A DNA stretch of 5,243 bases from CAZLBV01 sp964557845 (GTDB lineage Bacteria > Acidobacteriota > Aminicenantia > Aminicenantales > Aminicenantaceae). This document shows, piece by piece, positions 1 to 4,537 of the stretch (positions within the stretch are counted from its first letter, which is position 1; each line of letters starts with the position of its first letter). The position numbers and the translations under genes are program-made. The notes under the pieces were generated by a model. It was not told the DNA's origin. It was given only the letters and a program-made list of their open reading frames with translations, and made no database searches. The stretch covers positions 1 to 5,243 of the forward strand of contig CAZLBV010000319.1 of the NCBI GenBank assembly GCA_964557845.1. The letters are read 5' to 3'.

Positions 1-409
1 AAGGGGATATGGGGCAAGGAGCTTGAGTTTCTTTGATCGGTTCGTCTTTCAGAGAAGGACCGGTCACCCCAAGACTGCTGATGTATATGATTTTTTGGGG
101 GGCGATGCGCTGGGATACCAATGATTCGAACAGGCTGCGGGTACCGTCACGATTGATCTTATCATAATCAGATAATTTATTGGTCTTGGTACACCCGGCG
201 CTGTGGATGATATAATTTAAGTCGGAAGGCAACTTAGGTATTGAGAAAAGATCTCCTTTAAGGTATTGGATATCCAGATCTTTAAGCCATTTTGGATGAT
301 CAAGGTCTCTAACCAATGCGTAGACTTCATAGTCATTATTATTAGAACAATGTTCGACGATATGGCTTCCGATGAATCCTGTCCCACCGGTGATGAAGAT
401 CTTTTTCAT
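1..409 (-). CDS. NAD(P)-dependent epimerase/dehydratase (extended SDR), N-terminal part
   Basis: This gene is partial: the first 136 codons are present and the rest lies beyond position 1. The protein starts MKKIFITGGTGFIGSHIVEH, which is the first beta strand and glycine-rich turn of a Rossmann fold. The nucleotide-binding motif GGTGFIG is at residues 8-14. Further family marks are YLKGDL (49-54, the conserved Asp near the adenine), IIHSAG (67-72), N86 followed by GT (the N-x-x-G-T helix) and IYISSLGVTGPS (108-119), whose Ser precedes the active site. The catalytic YxxxK would fall just past the window edge, so activity cannot be confirmed here. Members of this superfamily act in the cytosol as NDP-sugar epimerases or dehydratases, dihydroflavonol-4-reductase-like enzymes or steroid-type reductases; the substrate cannot be told from this fragment. 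ATG at 409 is chosen because it places the GxxGxxG motif at the usual distance from the start. No clear Shine-Dalgarno precedes it. It is divergent from the lipoprotein gene. Confidence 0.93.
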   Translation of the reverse strand, partial: MKKIFITGGTGFIGSHIVEHCSNNNDYEVYALVRDLDHPKWLKDLDIQYLKGDLFSIPKLPSDLNYIIHSAGCTKTNKLSDYDKINRDGTRSLFESLVSQRIAPQKIIYISSLGVTGPSLKDEPIKETQAPCPISP

Positions 410-499
410 GAATATACAGCAAAATTATCTTAACGAAATTCTTTATAGAAATTTATTATTATATAAATTAATTTATATTTTACTATAAAGGGTGGAGAA

Positions 500-514
500 T
501 ATAAACTGTTTATA
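500..514. repeat. Perfect 7-1-7 palindrome (operator candidate)
   Basis: TATAAAC-T-GTTTATA is a perfect inverted repeat around position 507. It lies about 30 bp upstream of the candidate -35 of the lipoprotein gene and about 90 bp upstream of the epimerase start. Its size fits a dimeric repressor or activator site, but in such AT-rich DNA it may be fortuitous. Confidence 0.35.
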
Positions 515-523
515 CAGATTATT

Positions 524-536
524 TTATGCGGCATAA
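524..536. repeat. Perfect 6-1-6 palindrome next to the -35
   Basis: TTATGC-G-GCATAA is centred on position 530 and ends 6 bp before the candidate -35 hexamer of the plus-strand promoter. It is 23 bp centre to centre from the palindrome at 500-514, roughly two helical turns, so both would face the same side of the DNA. That spacing suits a regulator acting on the lipoprotein promoter; the regulator is unknown. Confidence 0.35.
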
Positions 537-542
537 TTTATT

Positions 543-571
543 TTGCAGTTGGAATTAATATAAATTAAAAT
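543..571 (+). promoter_or_regulatory. Candidate sigma70-type promoter of the propeller lipoprotein gene
   Basis: A -35-like TTGCAG (543-548) is separated by 17 bp from a -10-like TAAAAT (566-571). Transcription would begin near 578 and give a leader of about 43 nt carrying the GGGAGG ribosome binding site. The -35 matches the consensus at only three of six positions. Confidence 0.4.
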
Positions 572-606
572 AAATGTAGAAGCAAAATGATGATCACTCG
601 AAAAAA

Positions 607-612
607 GGGAGG
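607..612 (+). promoter_or_regulatory. Ribosome binding site of the propeller lipoprotein gene
   Basis: GGGAGG lies 8 nt before the ATG at 621. It is a strong Shine-Dalgarno match and supports that start, which also places a complete lipoprotein signal peptide at the N terminus. Confidence 0.8.
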
Positions 613-620
613 TTGAGTAC

Positions 621-1733
621 ATGAATAAAAGAATTAGATTGGTTTTGCTCTTGTTTACACTTTGTGTCTTTGTGCTTTCAATGGGATGTCAGAAACAGGA
701 TTCAGCCTGGAAAGGGACCATCAGTGAAGAAAACGGAATGACTATCGTAAAAAATCCCAAAGAACCGATATATGGCGCGGATATTTTTTCGCTGAAAGAA
801 GAGCTGGCTATCACTGATGATGCGGGAGGAGAAGAGTGCATCTTTGCTCAGATCAGAGGGATTGATGTGGATGAATCTGGCAAGATTTATATCCTTGATT
901 TTAATGAATCCCACGTTTATATCTTCAATTCCAATGGGACTTATATTAAAACCTTTGGAAGGAAAGGGCAAGGTCCGGGCGAGTTGGATATGCCCATGAC
1001 AATTAAAATTATTGATAGAAACAAAGTTGCCGTTGGAAATTTTAACAAAGGTATGATTTTTTATGACCTGGAAGGAAATTTTATCCATGAAATCCATACA
1101 GAGAAATCAGGAGCAAGAGGTGTGGAGATAGATAATGATTATAATTTATACGGAGTTCTTATTGTCCCTGAAGAGGAGGATCCGAGATTTGAGTTTATTA
1201 AATTCGATCCTGAGATGAATAGACTCTGTTCTTTTGGTTCATCACCGCTGCCTACAGCCAGAAAAGAAGGATTTAATCCTTTTGGTGGTGCTTTAAGATA
1301 TGCCATTCGTCGGGATAATTTTGTTATTTCCGGAGATCCTCAAACATATGAGATCAATGTCTATGATCCCACAGGCAATTTGATCAGGAAAATATCCAAA
1401 GAATACGATCCAGTAGAAATAACGCAAGAAGAAAAAGATAGAGTCATGGAACGGATGTCTCCCGATATTAAAGTATCTATCCCCAAATATCATAATCCGT
1501 ATAATTGGTTTATTGTCGATGATGAAGGCCGCCTTTATGTTACAACCCACGAACAGGTAGAGGAAGGAGAAGGATTTTATTATGACGTTTTCGATCCAGA
1601 AGGAAAATGCCTGGTAAAAATCCCTCTTAAAAGCAGACCTCAAATTATAAAAAAGAATAAGCTCTACACTGTCGAATCAGATGAAGAAGGATTTCTTACG
1701 GTAAAACGTTACCGGATCGATTGGAAAATTTGA
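621..1733 (+). CDS. Six-bladed beta-propeller lipoprotein (NHL-like)
   Basis: A 370-residue protein exported and probably lipid-anchored in the envelope. Residues 1-23 are a signal peptide: basic MNKRIR, a hydrophobic stretch, then lipobox LSMGC with the modified Cys at position 23. The mature part shows repeated propeller blades. The clearest runs from GIDVDESGKIYILDF (from residue 80) through YIFNSNGTYIKTFGRKGQGPGEL (to about 122); later ones include YDLEGNF, YDPTGNLI, VDDEGRLYV (299-307) and FDPEGKCLVKI. The pattern of a strand, D-x-x-G and Y-V/I is typical of six-bladed NHL/TolB-like propellers. Such lipoproteins often occur in large families within one genome; individual functions are mostly unknown, and ligand or protein binding is the usual suggestion. 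No catalytic motif is evident, so a specific role is not assigned. It appears monocistronic, divergent from the epimerase and convergent with the RNA-binding protein gene. Confidence 0.9.
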   Translation: MNKRIRLVLLLFTLCVFVLSMGCQKQDSAWKGTISEENGMTIVKNPKEPIYGADIFSLKEELAITDDAGGEECIFAQIRGIDVDESGKIYILDFNESHVYIFNSNGTYIKTFGRKGQGPGELDMPMTIKIIDRNKVAVGNFNKGMIFYDLEGNFIHEIHTEKSGARGVEIDNDYNLYGVLIVPEEEDPRFEFIKFDPEMNRLCSFGSSPLPTARKEGFNPFGGALRYAIRRDNFVISGDPQTYEINVYDPTGNLIRKISKEYDPVEITQEEKDRVMERMSPDIKVSIPKYHNPYNWFIVDDEGRLYVTTHEQVEEGEGFYYDVFDPEGKCLVKIPLKSRPQIIKKNKLYTVESDEEGFLTVKRYRIDWKI

Positions 1734-1772
1734 GTTAGGAATTAAAAGGTCTTAAGTCCCCCGGTTTTGATA

Positions 1773-1798
1773 AAAAAATAGTCGTCGAATTATTTTTT
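1773..1798. terminator. AT-rich hairpin between convergent genes, possible bidirectional terminator
   Basis: The arms AAAAAATA (1773-1780) and TATTTTTT (1791-1798) are fully complementary around a 10-nt centre. The stem can extend by one G-U and one A-T pair. It sits in the 84-bp gap between the converging lipoprotein and RNA-binding protein genes, so each direction sees a stem ending in a run of U. The stem has almost no GC pairs, so as a classical intrinsic terminator it is weak. Confidence 0.4.
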
Positions 1799-1817
1799 AT
1801 GTTTAATTACACTTAAA

Positions 1818-2102
1818 TTAATAACGTCTGCTTCCGCCAAAACCGCCGCCTCTGTTGTCATTACGGGGCCTGGCTTCGTTTACTTTAAGGGCGCTGCCGT
1901 TCAAGCTTTTCCCGTTGAGACCTGAAATGGCTGCTCTGGCTTCTTGATTAGCCGGCATCTCAACAAATCCAAATCCTCTTGAATCACCGGAATATCTGTC
2001 CGTAATGATCTTGGCGGTTGTGACCTGACCGAAATCCTCGAAAGCTTTCCGGAGATCATTTTCCTTGGTGTCGCTGGATAAATTACCTACATAAATGTTC
2101 AT
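1818..2102 (-). CDS. RRM-domain RNA-binding protein (cold-inducible Rbp type)
   Basis: A 94-residue cytosolic protein consisting of one RNA recognition motif and a short Gly/Arg tail. RNP2 is IYVGNL (residues 3-8). RNP1 is RGFGFVEM (42-49), with the two aromatic residues that stack on RNA bases. The strand/helix order is complete, ending with LKVNEARPR (72-80). Residues 84-94 form the tail RGGGFGGSRRY. Length and layout match the small bacterial Rbp proteins first described in cyanobacteria, which bind single-stranded RNA and are often induced by cold or stress. They are thought to act as RNA chaperones or in post-transcriptional control; the RNA targets here are unknown. ATG at 2102 is supported by AAGGAAG just upstream. 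The gene has its own promoter divergent from the esterase, and a long leader that can fold, suggesting control at the mRNA level. Confidence 0.95.
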   Translation of the reverse strand: MNIYVGNLSSDTKENDLRKAFEDFGQVTTAKIITDRYSGDSRGFGFVEMPANQEARAAISGLNGKSLNGSALKVNEARPRNDNRGGGFGGSRRY

Positions 2103-2220
2103 TTTACTTCCTTGTATTGTTATTTTTTGGGGGGATATAAAACTAAATCGTTGAAATGTTCCCTAATCCCTCATGAAGATTATCTGAGAACAGTACTCTC
2201 TAGAAAATTTCACTTTCAAC
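2103..2220 (-). promoter_or_regulatory. Long foldable 5' leader of the RRM protein mRNA
   Basis: From the predicted start of transcription near 2220, the minus-strand mRNA has about 118 untranslated nucleotides. Its very 5' end, GTTGAAA (2220-2214), is perfectly complementary to TTTCAAC (2156-2150). Inside that closing stem are two local hairpins: a 4-bp GAGA/TCTC stem (2186-2200) and a 7-bp stem with a 5-nt loop at 2164-2182 (two pairs are G-U). A run of six C (2134-2129) followed by six A then leads to the ribosome binding site. The leader length and structure resemble those of cold-shock-type mRNAs, but no specific motif of a known thermosensor was recognised. Confidence 0.4.
2107..2113 (-). 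promoter_or_regulatory. Ribosome binding site of the RRM protein gene
   Basis: On the minus strand AAGGAAG precedes the ATG by 4 nt (6 nt from the AAGGA core), within a stretch of A-rich, probably unstructured mRNA. It fixes the start of the RRM protein at MNIYVGN. Confidence 0.75.
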
Positions 2221-2226
2221 ACATAT

Positions 2227-2255
2227 ACCATAGCATACCTAGAGATATTAGTCAA
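2227..2255 (-). promoter_or_regulatory. Candidate extended -10 promoter of the RRM protein gene
   Basis: Reading the minus strand, TTGACT (2255-2250) is followed by a 17-bp spacer and TATGGT (2232-2227), with an extended -10 TGC directly before it. The -35 is five of six to consensus. Predicted start of transcription is near 2220. Its -35 lies only 13 bp from the -35 of the divergent esterase promoter. Confidence 0.5.
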
Positions 2256-2268
2256 TTTTAATATGGAG

Positions 2269-2297
2269 TTGTTATCCTTTATATTTCATGATATATA
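2269..2297 (+). promoter_or_regulatory. Candidate promoter of the esterase gene
   Basis: TTGTTA (2269-2274), a 17-bp spacer and TATATA (2292-2297), the latter preceded by TGA as an extended -10. Transcription would begin near 2304, giving a leader of about 25 nt. This leaves the ATG at 2306 practically at the mRNA 5' end, which supports the downstream ATG at 2330 as the main start. Confidence 0.45.
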
Positions 2298-2317
2298 AAC
2301 TTTAGATGAATATTATC

Positions 2318-2323
2318 GGAGGG
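2318..2323 (+). promoter_or_regulatory. Ribosome binding site deciding the esterase start
   Basis: GGAGGG lies 6 nt before ATG 2330 and 9 nt downstream of the in-frame ATG at 2306. It therefore selects 2330, from which the protein begins directly with a lysine-rich signal peptide. Confidence 0.8.
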
Positions 2324-2329
2324 ATTGGA

Positions 2330-4084
2330 ATGAAAAAAAAGAAATTCTACTATTTAATGCTTTTGACTTTTTGCCTCATGTTTTTTTTAAACTGTGGCGG
2401 GCCTCAATCGGAAGATACAGAGTTTTCCGGACCGCGTTTTGCCATTTCCTTTGATCAAGATGTGCTGGATGAGAGCCAGGACGGCCGGATTCTGCTGATG
2501 CTTTCCATTGATGACAGCAGAGAACCACGTTTCCAGATAAGCGATGGCCCGAACACGCAGTTAATTTATGGAATTGATGTTGAAGAATTGGCGCCGGGTG
2601 AAGAAGCCGTAATTGATGCCAGTGTCTTTGGATACCCTCTTCACAGCTTGGCAAGCATTCCCGCCGGCGAATATCATGTTCAGGCCCTTCTCAACCGTTA
2701 TGAGACCTTTCACCGTTCCGACGGCCATGTGGTCAAACTTCCACCGGATAAAGGGGAAGGCCAGCATTGGAACAGCAAACCGGGGAATCTCTACAGCACT
2801 CCTCAGGCTATACGTATCGATCCAAAAGAAAACAAAACCATCCAGATAAAGCTGGATATGACTATTCCTCCCATCGAACCCCCTCAGGATACCAAATATA
2901 TCAAACACATAAAGATGCAGAGCAAGCTGCTTACCGAATTTTGGGGCCGTCCCATGTATTTGGGCGCCTGTGTGCTTTTGCCTCATGGTTTTGATGAACA
3001 TACCGAAGCTAACTATCCACTGATGGTCTTTCACGGACATTTTCCCTATACATTTGGGGGATTCCGGGAAGAACCGCCGGATCCGGATCTTGAACCTGAG
3101 TACAGCGCGCGCTTTGACTGGGAAGGATACAATAAAACCCAGCAAGAGTATGCCTATGAATTCTATAAGTACTGGATCGCTCCGGATACGCCAAGATTTC
3201 TTATCATTGAGATCCAGCATGCCAATCCCTACTATGATGATTCCTACGCGGTTAATTCCGCCAATCTCGGTCCTTACGGCGACGCCATTACCTATGAGCT
3301 GATCCCCTATGTGGAAGAGCAGTTTAGGGGGATCGGAGAAGGGTGGGCCCGTTTCCTGTATGGAGGCTCCACCGGTGGATGGGAAGCCTTGGCTGTGCAG
3401 GTTTTTTATCCGGATGATTACAATGGCTGTTTTGCTGCCTGCCCGGATCCCATTGATTTTAGGGCCTATACGGTAGTCAATATATATGAGGATAAAAACG
3501 CTTATTTTCTCGAAAGCACATTCAAGAAGACTCCCAGGCCGGGACAGAGAGATTATCTCGGTCATATAAGCTGTACCCTGGAGGAAACCAATCATAGGGA
3601 ACTAGTTCTCGGCACCAACTCCCGCTCCGGTGACCAGTGGGATATCTGGGAGGCGGTGTATTCACCGGTAGGGGAGAACGGGTATCCCATGCGTATCTGG
3701 GATAAACTTACCGGTGAGATCGATCATTCAGTGGCGGAATACTGGAGGGAAAATTATGACATAGGCTATATCCTAAGAAGAGACTGGAAGACTTTAGGGC
3801 CAAAACTGAAGGGAAAACTCCGGATATACTGTGGAGACATGGACAACTACTATTTGAATAATGCTGTTTATCTGGTAGAAGAGTTTCTGGAAAGCACCAC
3901 AGATCCTTATTATGATGGTGAAGTGGATTACGGCGACCGGGCCGAGCACTGCTGGAACGGTGATCATGAAAGACCCAATGCTACTTCCCGGCTTAGATAC
4001 AACCAGATGTATGTTCCCATAATCCTGGACCGGATCAAAAAGACGGCACCTGAGGGCGCCGACCTAACTTCCTGGCTACACTGA
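2330..4084 (+). CDS. Secreted esterase of the esterase D / enterochelin esterase-like alpha/beta-hydrolase group
   Basis: A 584-residue exported protein. It starts MKKKKF followed by a hydrophobic core and FFLNC; Cys22 is a plausible lipidation site, although Asn just before it is uncommon. Residues about 35-182 are beta-rich and probably form a sandwich domain. The alpha/beta-hydrolase part follows (about 190-570). FHGHF (234-238) is the oxyanion-hole HG region. YGGSTGGW gives the nucleophile elbow with Ser347. CGDMD (501-505) offers the acid, Asp503 or Asp505. GDHERP gives His546 as the likely base, with His540 as a second candidate. This order of triad residues matches the putative esterase family that includes esterase D and enterochelin esterase. 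The substrate is unknown; a polysaccharide ester or peptide-linked ester outside the cell is an inference from export alone. The gene looks monocistronic. An in-frame ATG at 2306 would add MNIIGGIG before the signal peptide and is less likely. Its stop codon lies in the left repeat of the element at 4081-4324. Confidence 0.87.
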   Translation: MKKKKFYYLMLLTFCLMFFLNCGGPQSEDTEFSGPRFAISFDQDVLDESQDGRILLMLSIDDSREPRFQISDGPNTQLIYGIDVEELAPGEEAVIDASVFGYPLHSLASIPAGEYHVQALLNRYETFHRSDGHVVKLPPDKGEGQHWNSKPGNLYSTPQAIRIDPKENKTIQIKLDMTIPPIEPPQDTKYIKHIKMQSKLLTEFWGRPMYLGACVLLPHGFDEHTEANYPLMVFHGHFPYTFGGFREEPPDPDLEPEYSARFDWEGYNKTQQEYAYEFYKYWIAPDTPRFLIIEIQHANPYYDDSYAVNSANLGPYGDAITYELIPYVEEQFRGIGEGWARFLYGGSTGGWEALAVQVFYPDDYNGCFAACPDPIDFRAYTVVNIYEDKNAYFLESTFKKTPRPGQRDYLGHISCTLEETNHRELVLGTNSRSGDQWDIWEAVYSPVGENGYPMRIWDKLTGEIDHSVAEYWRENYDIGYILRRDWKTLGPKLKGKLRIYCGDMDNYYLNNAVYLVEEFLESTTDPYYDGEVDYGDRAEHCWNGDHERPNATSRLRYNQMYVPIILDRIKKTAPEGADLTSWLH

Positions 4085-4092
4085 ATTATCAG
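4081..4092 (+). repeat. Left 12-bp terminal inverted repeat
   Basis: CTGAATTATCAG is perfectly complementary to the right copy at 4313-4324. It contains the last bases of the esterase gene, including its TGA stop at 4082-4084. It is itself a partial palindrome (CTGA-ATTA-TCAG). Confidence 0.7.
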
Positions 4093-4203
4093 TAAAATAG
4101 GCCGATCCATATTTTGAATAGTCTAAGTGAAAGAATTTAAGTCATTCATTGATTATCATATTCATCCATCAACTTGGAATTATCAATCATCGGCCTCTTT
4201 TAC

Positions 4204-4213
4204 CCCTTCGGGG
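4204..4213 (+). repeat. CCC-TTCG-GGG mini-hairpin
   Basis: A three-pair stem closes a TTCG loop with the C-G closing pair typical of the very stable UUCG RNA tetraloop. It sits at the junction between the two big arms of the surrounding element. It would be a UUCG loop only if the plus strand is the RNA. Confidence 0.4.
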
Positions 4214-4313
4214 CAGCCCAATCTCAGCACAAACACCTTACTGCCCTGAGTTCGAGGTATTAAACATACATCTTCACTCAGGTCAGCTTGTGTTTGCACC
4301 AACCTTGGGCCGC
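4213..4313. repeat. About 100-nt imperfect hairpin arm
   Basis: Three coaxial stems separated by small, nearly balanced internal loops. The basal one includes GCCCAA (4216-4221) with TTGGGC (4305-4310). The middle one is CAAACAC (4230-4236) with GTGTTTG (4290-4296). The apical one is CTGCCCTGAGT (4241-4251) with ACTCAGGTCAG (4276-4286), one mismatch. The terminal loop spans 4252-4275. The regular stacking makes chance unlikely and points to a folded RNA or a long DNA hairpin. Confidence 0.6.
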
Positions 4314-4324
4314 TGATAATTCAG
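4313..4324 (-). repeat. Right 12-bp terminal inverted repeat
   Basis: CTGATAATTCAG is the exact reverse complement of 4081-4092. It is followed by ACA (4325-4327), which also directly precedes the left repeat (4078-4080), compatible with a 3-bp target duplication although three bases can match by chance. Confidence 0.7.
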
Positions 4325-4326
4325 AC

Positions 4327-4338
4327 ATATGCGCATAT
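4327..4338. repeat. 12-bp perfect palindrome
   Basis: ATATGCGCATAT lies 2 bp outside the right terminal repeat and 2 bp before the next hairpin. It could be a further small stem of the same structured region or a protein-binding site. Confidence 0.4.
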
Positions 4339-4340
4339 TC

Positions 4341-4360
4341 GCACAATGTTGCAATTGTGC
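4341..4360. repeat. Perfect 7-bp hairpin with T-rich 3' flank
   Basis: GCACAAT (4341-4347) and ATTGTGC (4354-4360) pair perfectly around a 6-nt loop. The plus strand continues CTCCTTTTC, a short broken pyrimidine tract, so a weak plus-strand terminator is possible for the esterase transcript. The T run is poor, and the hairpin may instead belong to the adjacent structured element. Confidence 0.4.
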
Positions 4361-4523
4361 CTCCTTTTCACCTGCTGATGTCTCGTGAAAACACTAACCT
4401 AAGTCCGCTTATAACCCAGGCTTAACGCGTTTTAGAAAAACATGAAATTCCTTTGGAAATATCTTTGGTTTTGAAAATAATGGTTTATTCTATTTAAGAT
4501 TTTTCGTAATCTATATGTCGATT
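4361..4523. other. Gene-free stretch upstream of the YgjP-like gene
   Basis: Only a tiny hairpin (TAAG/CTTA, 4400-4411) and an isolated promoter-like pair stand out: TTGAAA at 4471-4476, an 18-bp spacer and TAAGAT at 4495-4500. The latter could serve the downstream gene with a leader of about 31 nt. No coding region, tRNA or recognisable regulatory RNA was seen. Confidence 0.4.
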
Positions 4524-4529
4524 TATAAT
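4524..4529 (+). promoter_or_regulatory. Consensus -10 TATAAT placed for a leaderless mRNA
   Basis: A perfect TATAAT ends 8 nt before the ATG at 4538, so transcription would start at or within one or two bases of the start codon. There is no good -35 at 17-18 bp upstream and no Shine-Dalgarno sequence before the ATG. An alternative promoter is the TTGAAA/TAAGAT pair at 4471-4500. Confidence 0.4.
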
Positions 4530-4537
4530 TTATTTAA

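Larger units (their letters stand above)
410..620. promoter_or_regulatory. AT-rich divergent intergenic region
   Basis: This 211-bp gap separates two divergently transcribed genes and should hold both promoters. It is markedly richer in A and T than either gene. Two short perfect palindromes (500-514 and 524-536) and one reasonable plus-strand promoter (543-571) can be seen. On the minus strand there are several -10-like AT hexamers, for example GATAAT at 424-429, but none has a convincing -35 partner, so the promoter of the epimerase gene is not assigned. No small ORF with a ribosome binding site was seen. Confidence 0.6.
4081..4324. other. Highly self-complementary element: candidate structured RNA or small inserted element
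   Basis: The element is closed by a perfect 12-bp inverted repeat, CTGAATTATCAG (4081-4092) with CTGATAATTCAG (4313-4324). Inside are two large arms and a small one. Arm A pairs 4092-4106 with 4189-4203 (14 of 15) and continues as 4148-4157 with 4178-4187. A small CCC-TTCG-GGG hairpin follows at 4204-4213. Arm B (4213-4313) stacks three stems: 4213-4221/4305-4313 (8 of 9), 4230-4236/4290-4296 (7 of 7) and 4241-4251/4276-4286 (10 of 11), with a 24-nt loop. Plus-strand A-C mismatches at 4215/4311 and 4157/4178 become G-U on the minus strand, slightly favouring an RNA read from the minus strand. There is no ORF of note. It could be a structured RNA, a MITE-like insertion or an intron/ribozyme remnant; I do not recognise the family. 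Confidence 0.55.

Noticed and set aside
506..517. CTGT and ACAG halves suggesting a LexA box
   Set aside because: The halves are only four bases apart, whereas the proteobacterial LexA site needs an eight-base spacer.
2561..3595. Long minus-strand open frame opposite the esterase gene
   Set aside because: It is a shadow frame: it lacks a recognisable domain and a ribosome binding site, while the plus-strand frame holds the catalytic motifs and signal peptide.
4152..4185. Direct repeat ATTATCA at 4152-4158 and 4179-4185 as a CRISPR-like repeat
   Set aside because: There are only two copies of seven bases, overlapping a stem in the structured element; no array periodicity.
4278..4328. Minus-strand mini-ORF of 16 codons (MSELSAAQGWCKHKLT) inside the structured element
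   Set aside because: The nearest Shine-Dalgarno-like AGGAGG is about 30 nt from the ATG, the reading frame is very short, and its bases are fully accounted for by the hairpin arms.
4361..4368. CTCCTTTT on the plus strand, resembling the anti-Shine-Dalgarno end of 16S rRNA
   Set aside because: Only eight bases match and the flanking sequence does not resemble 16S rRNA; more likely a chance pyrimidine tract.
4420..4426. GCTTAAC fits the RYYYAAC core of an integron attC site
   Set aside because: No paired GTTRRRY core or attC-like stem lies at the right distance, and there is no integrase or cassette context.
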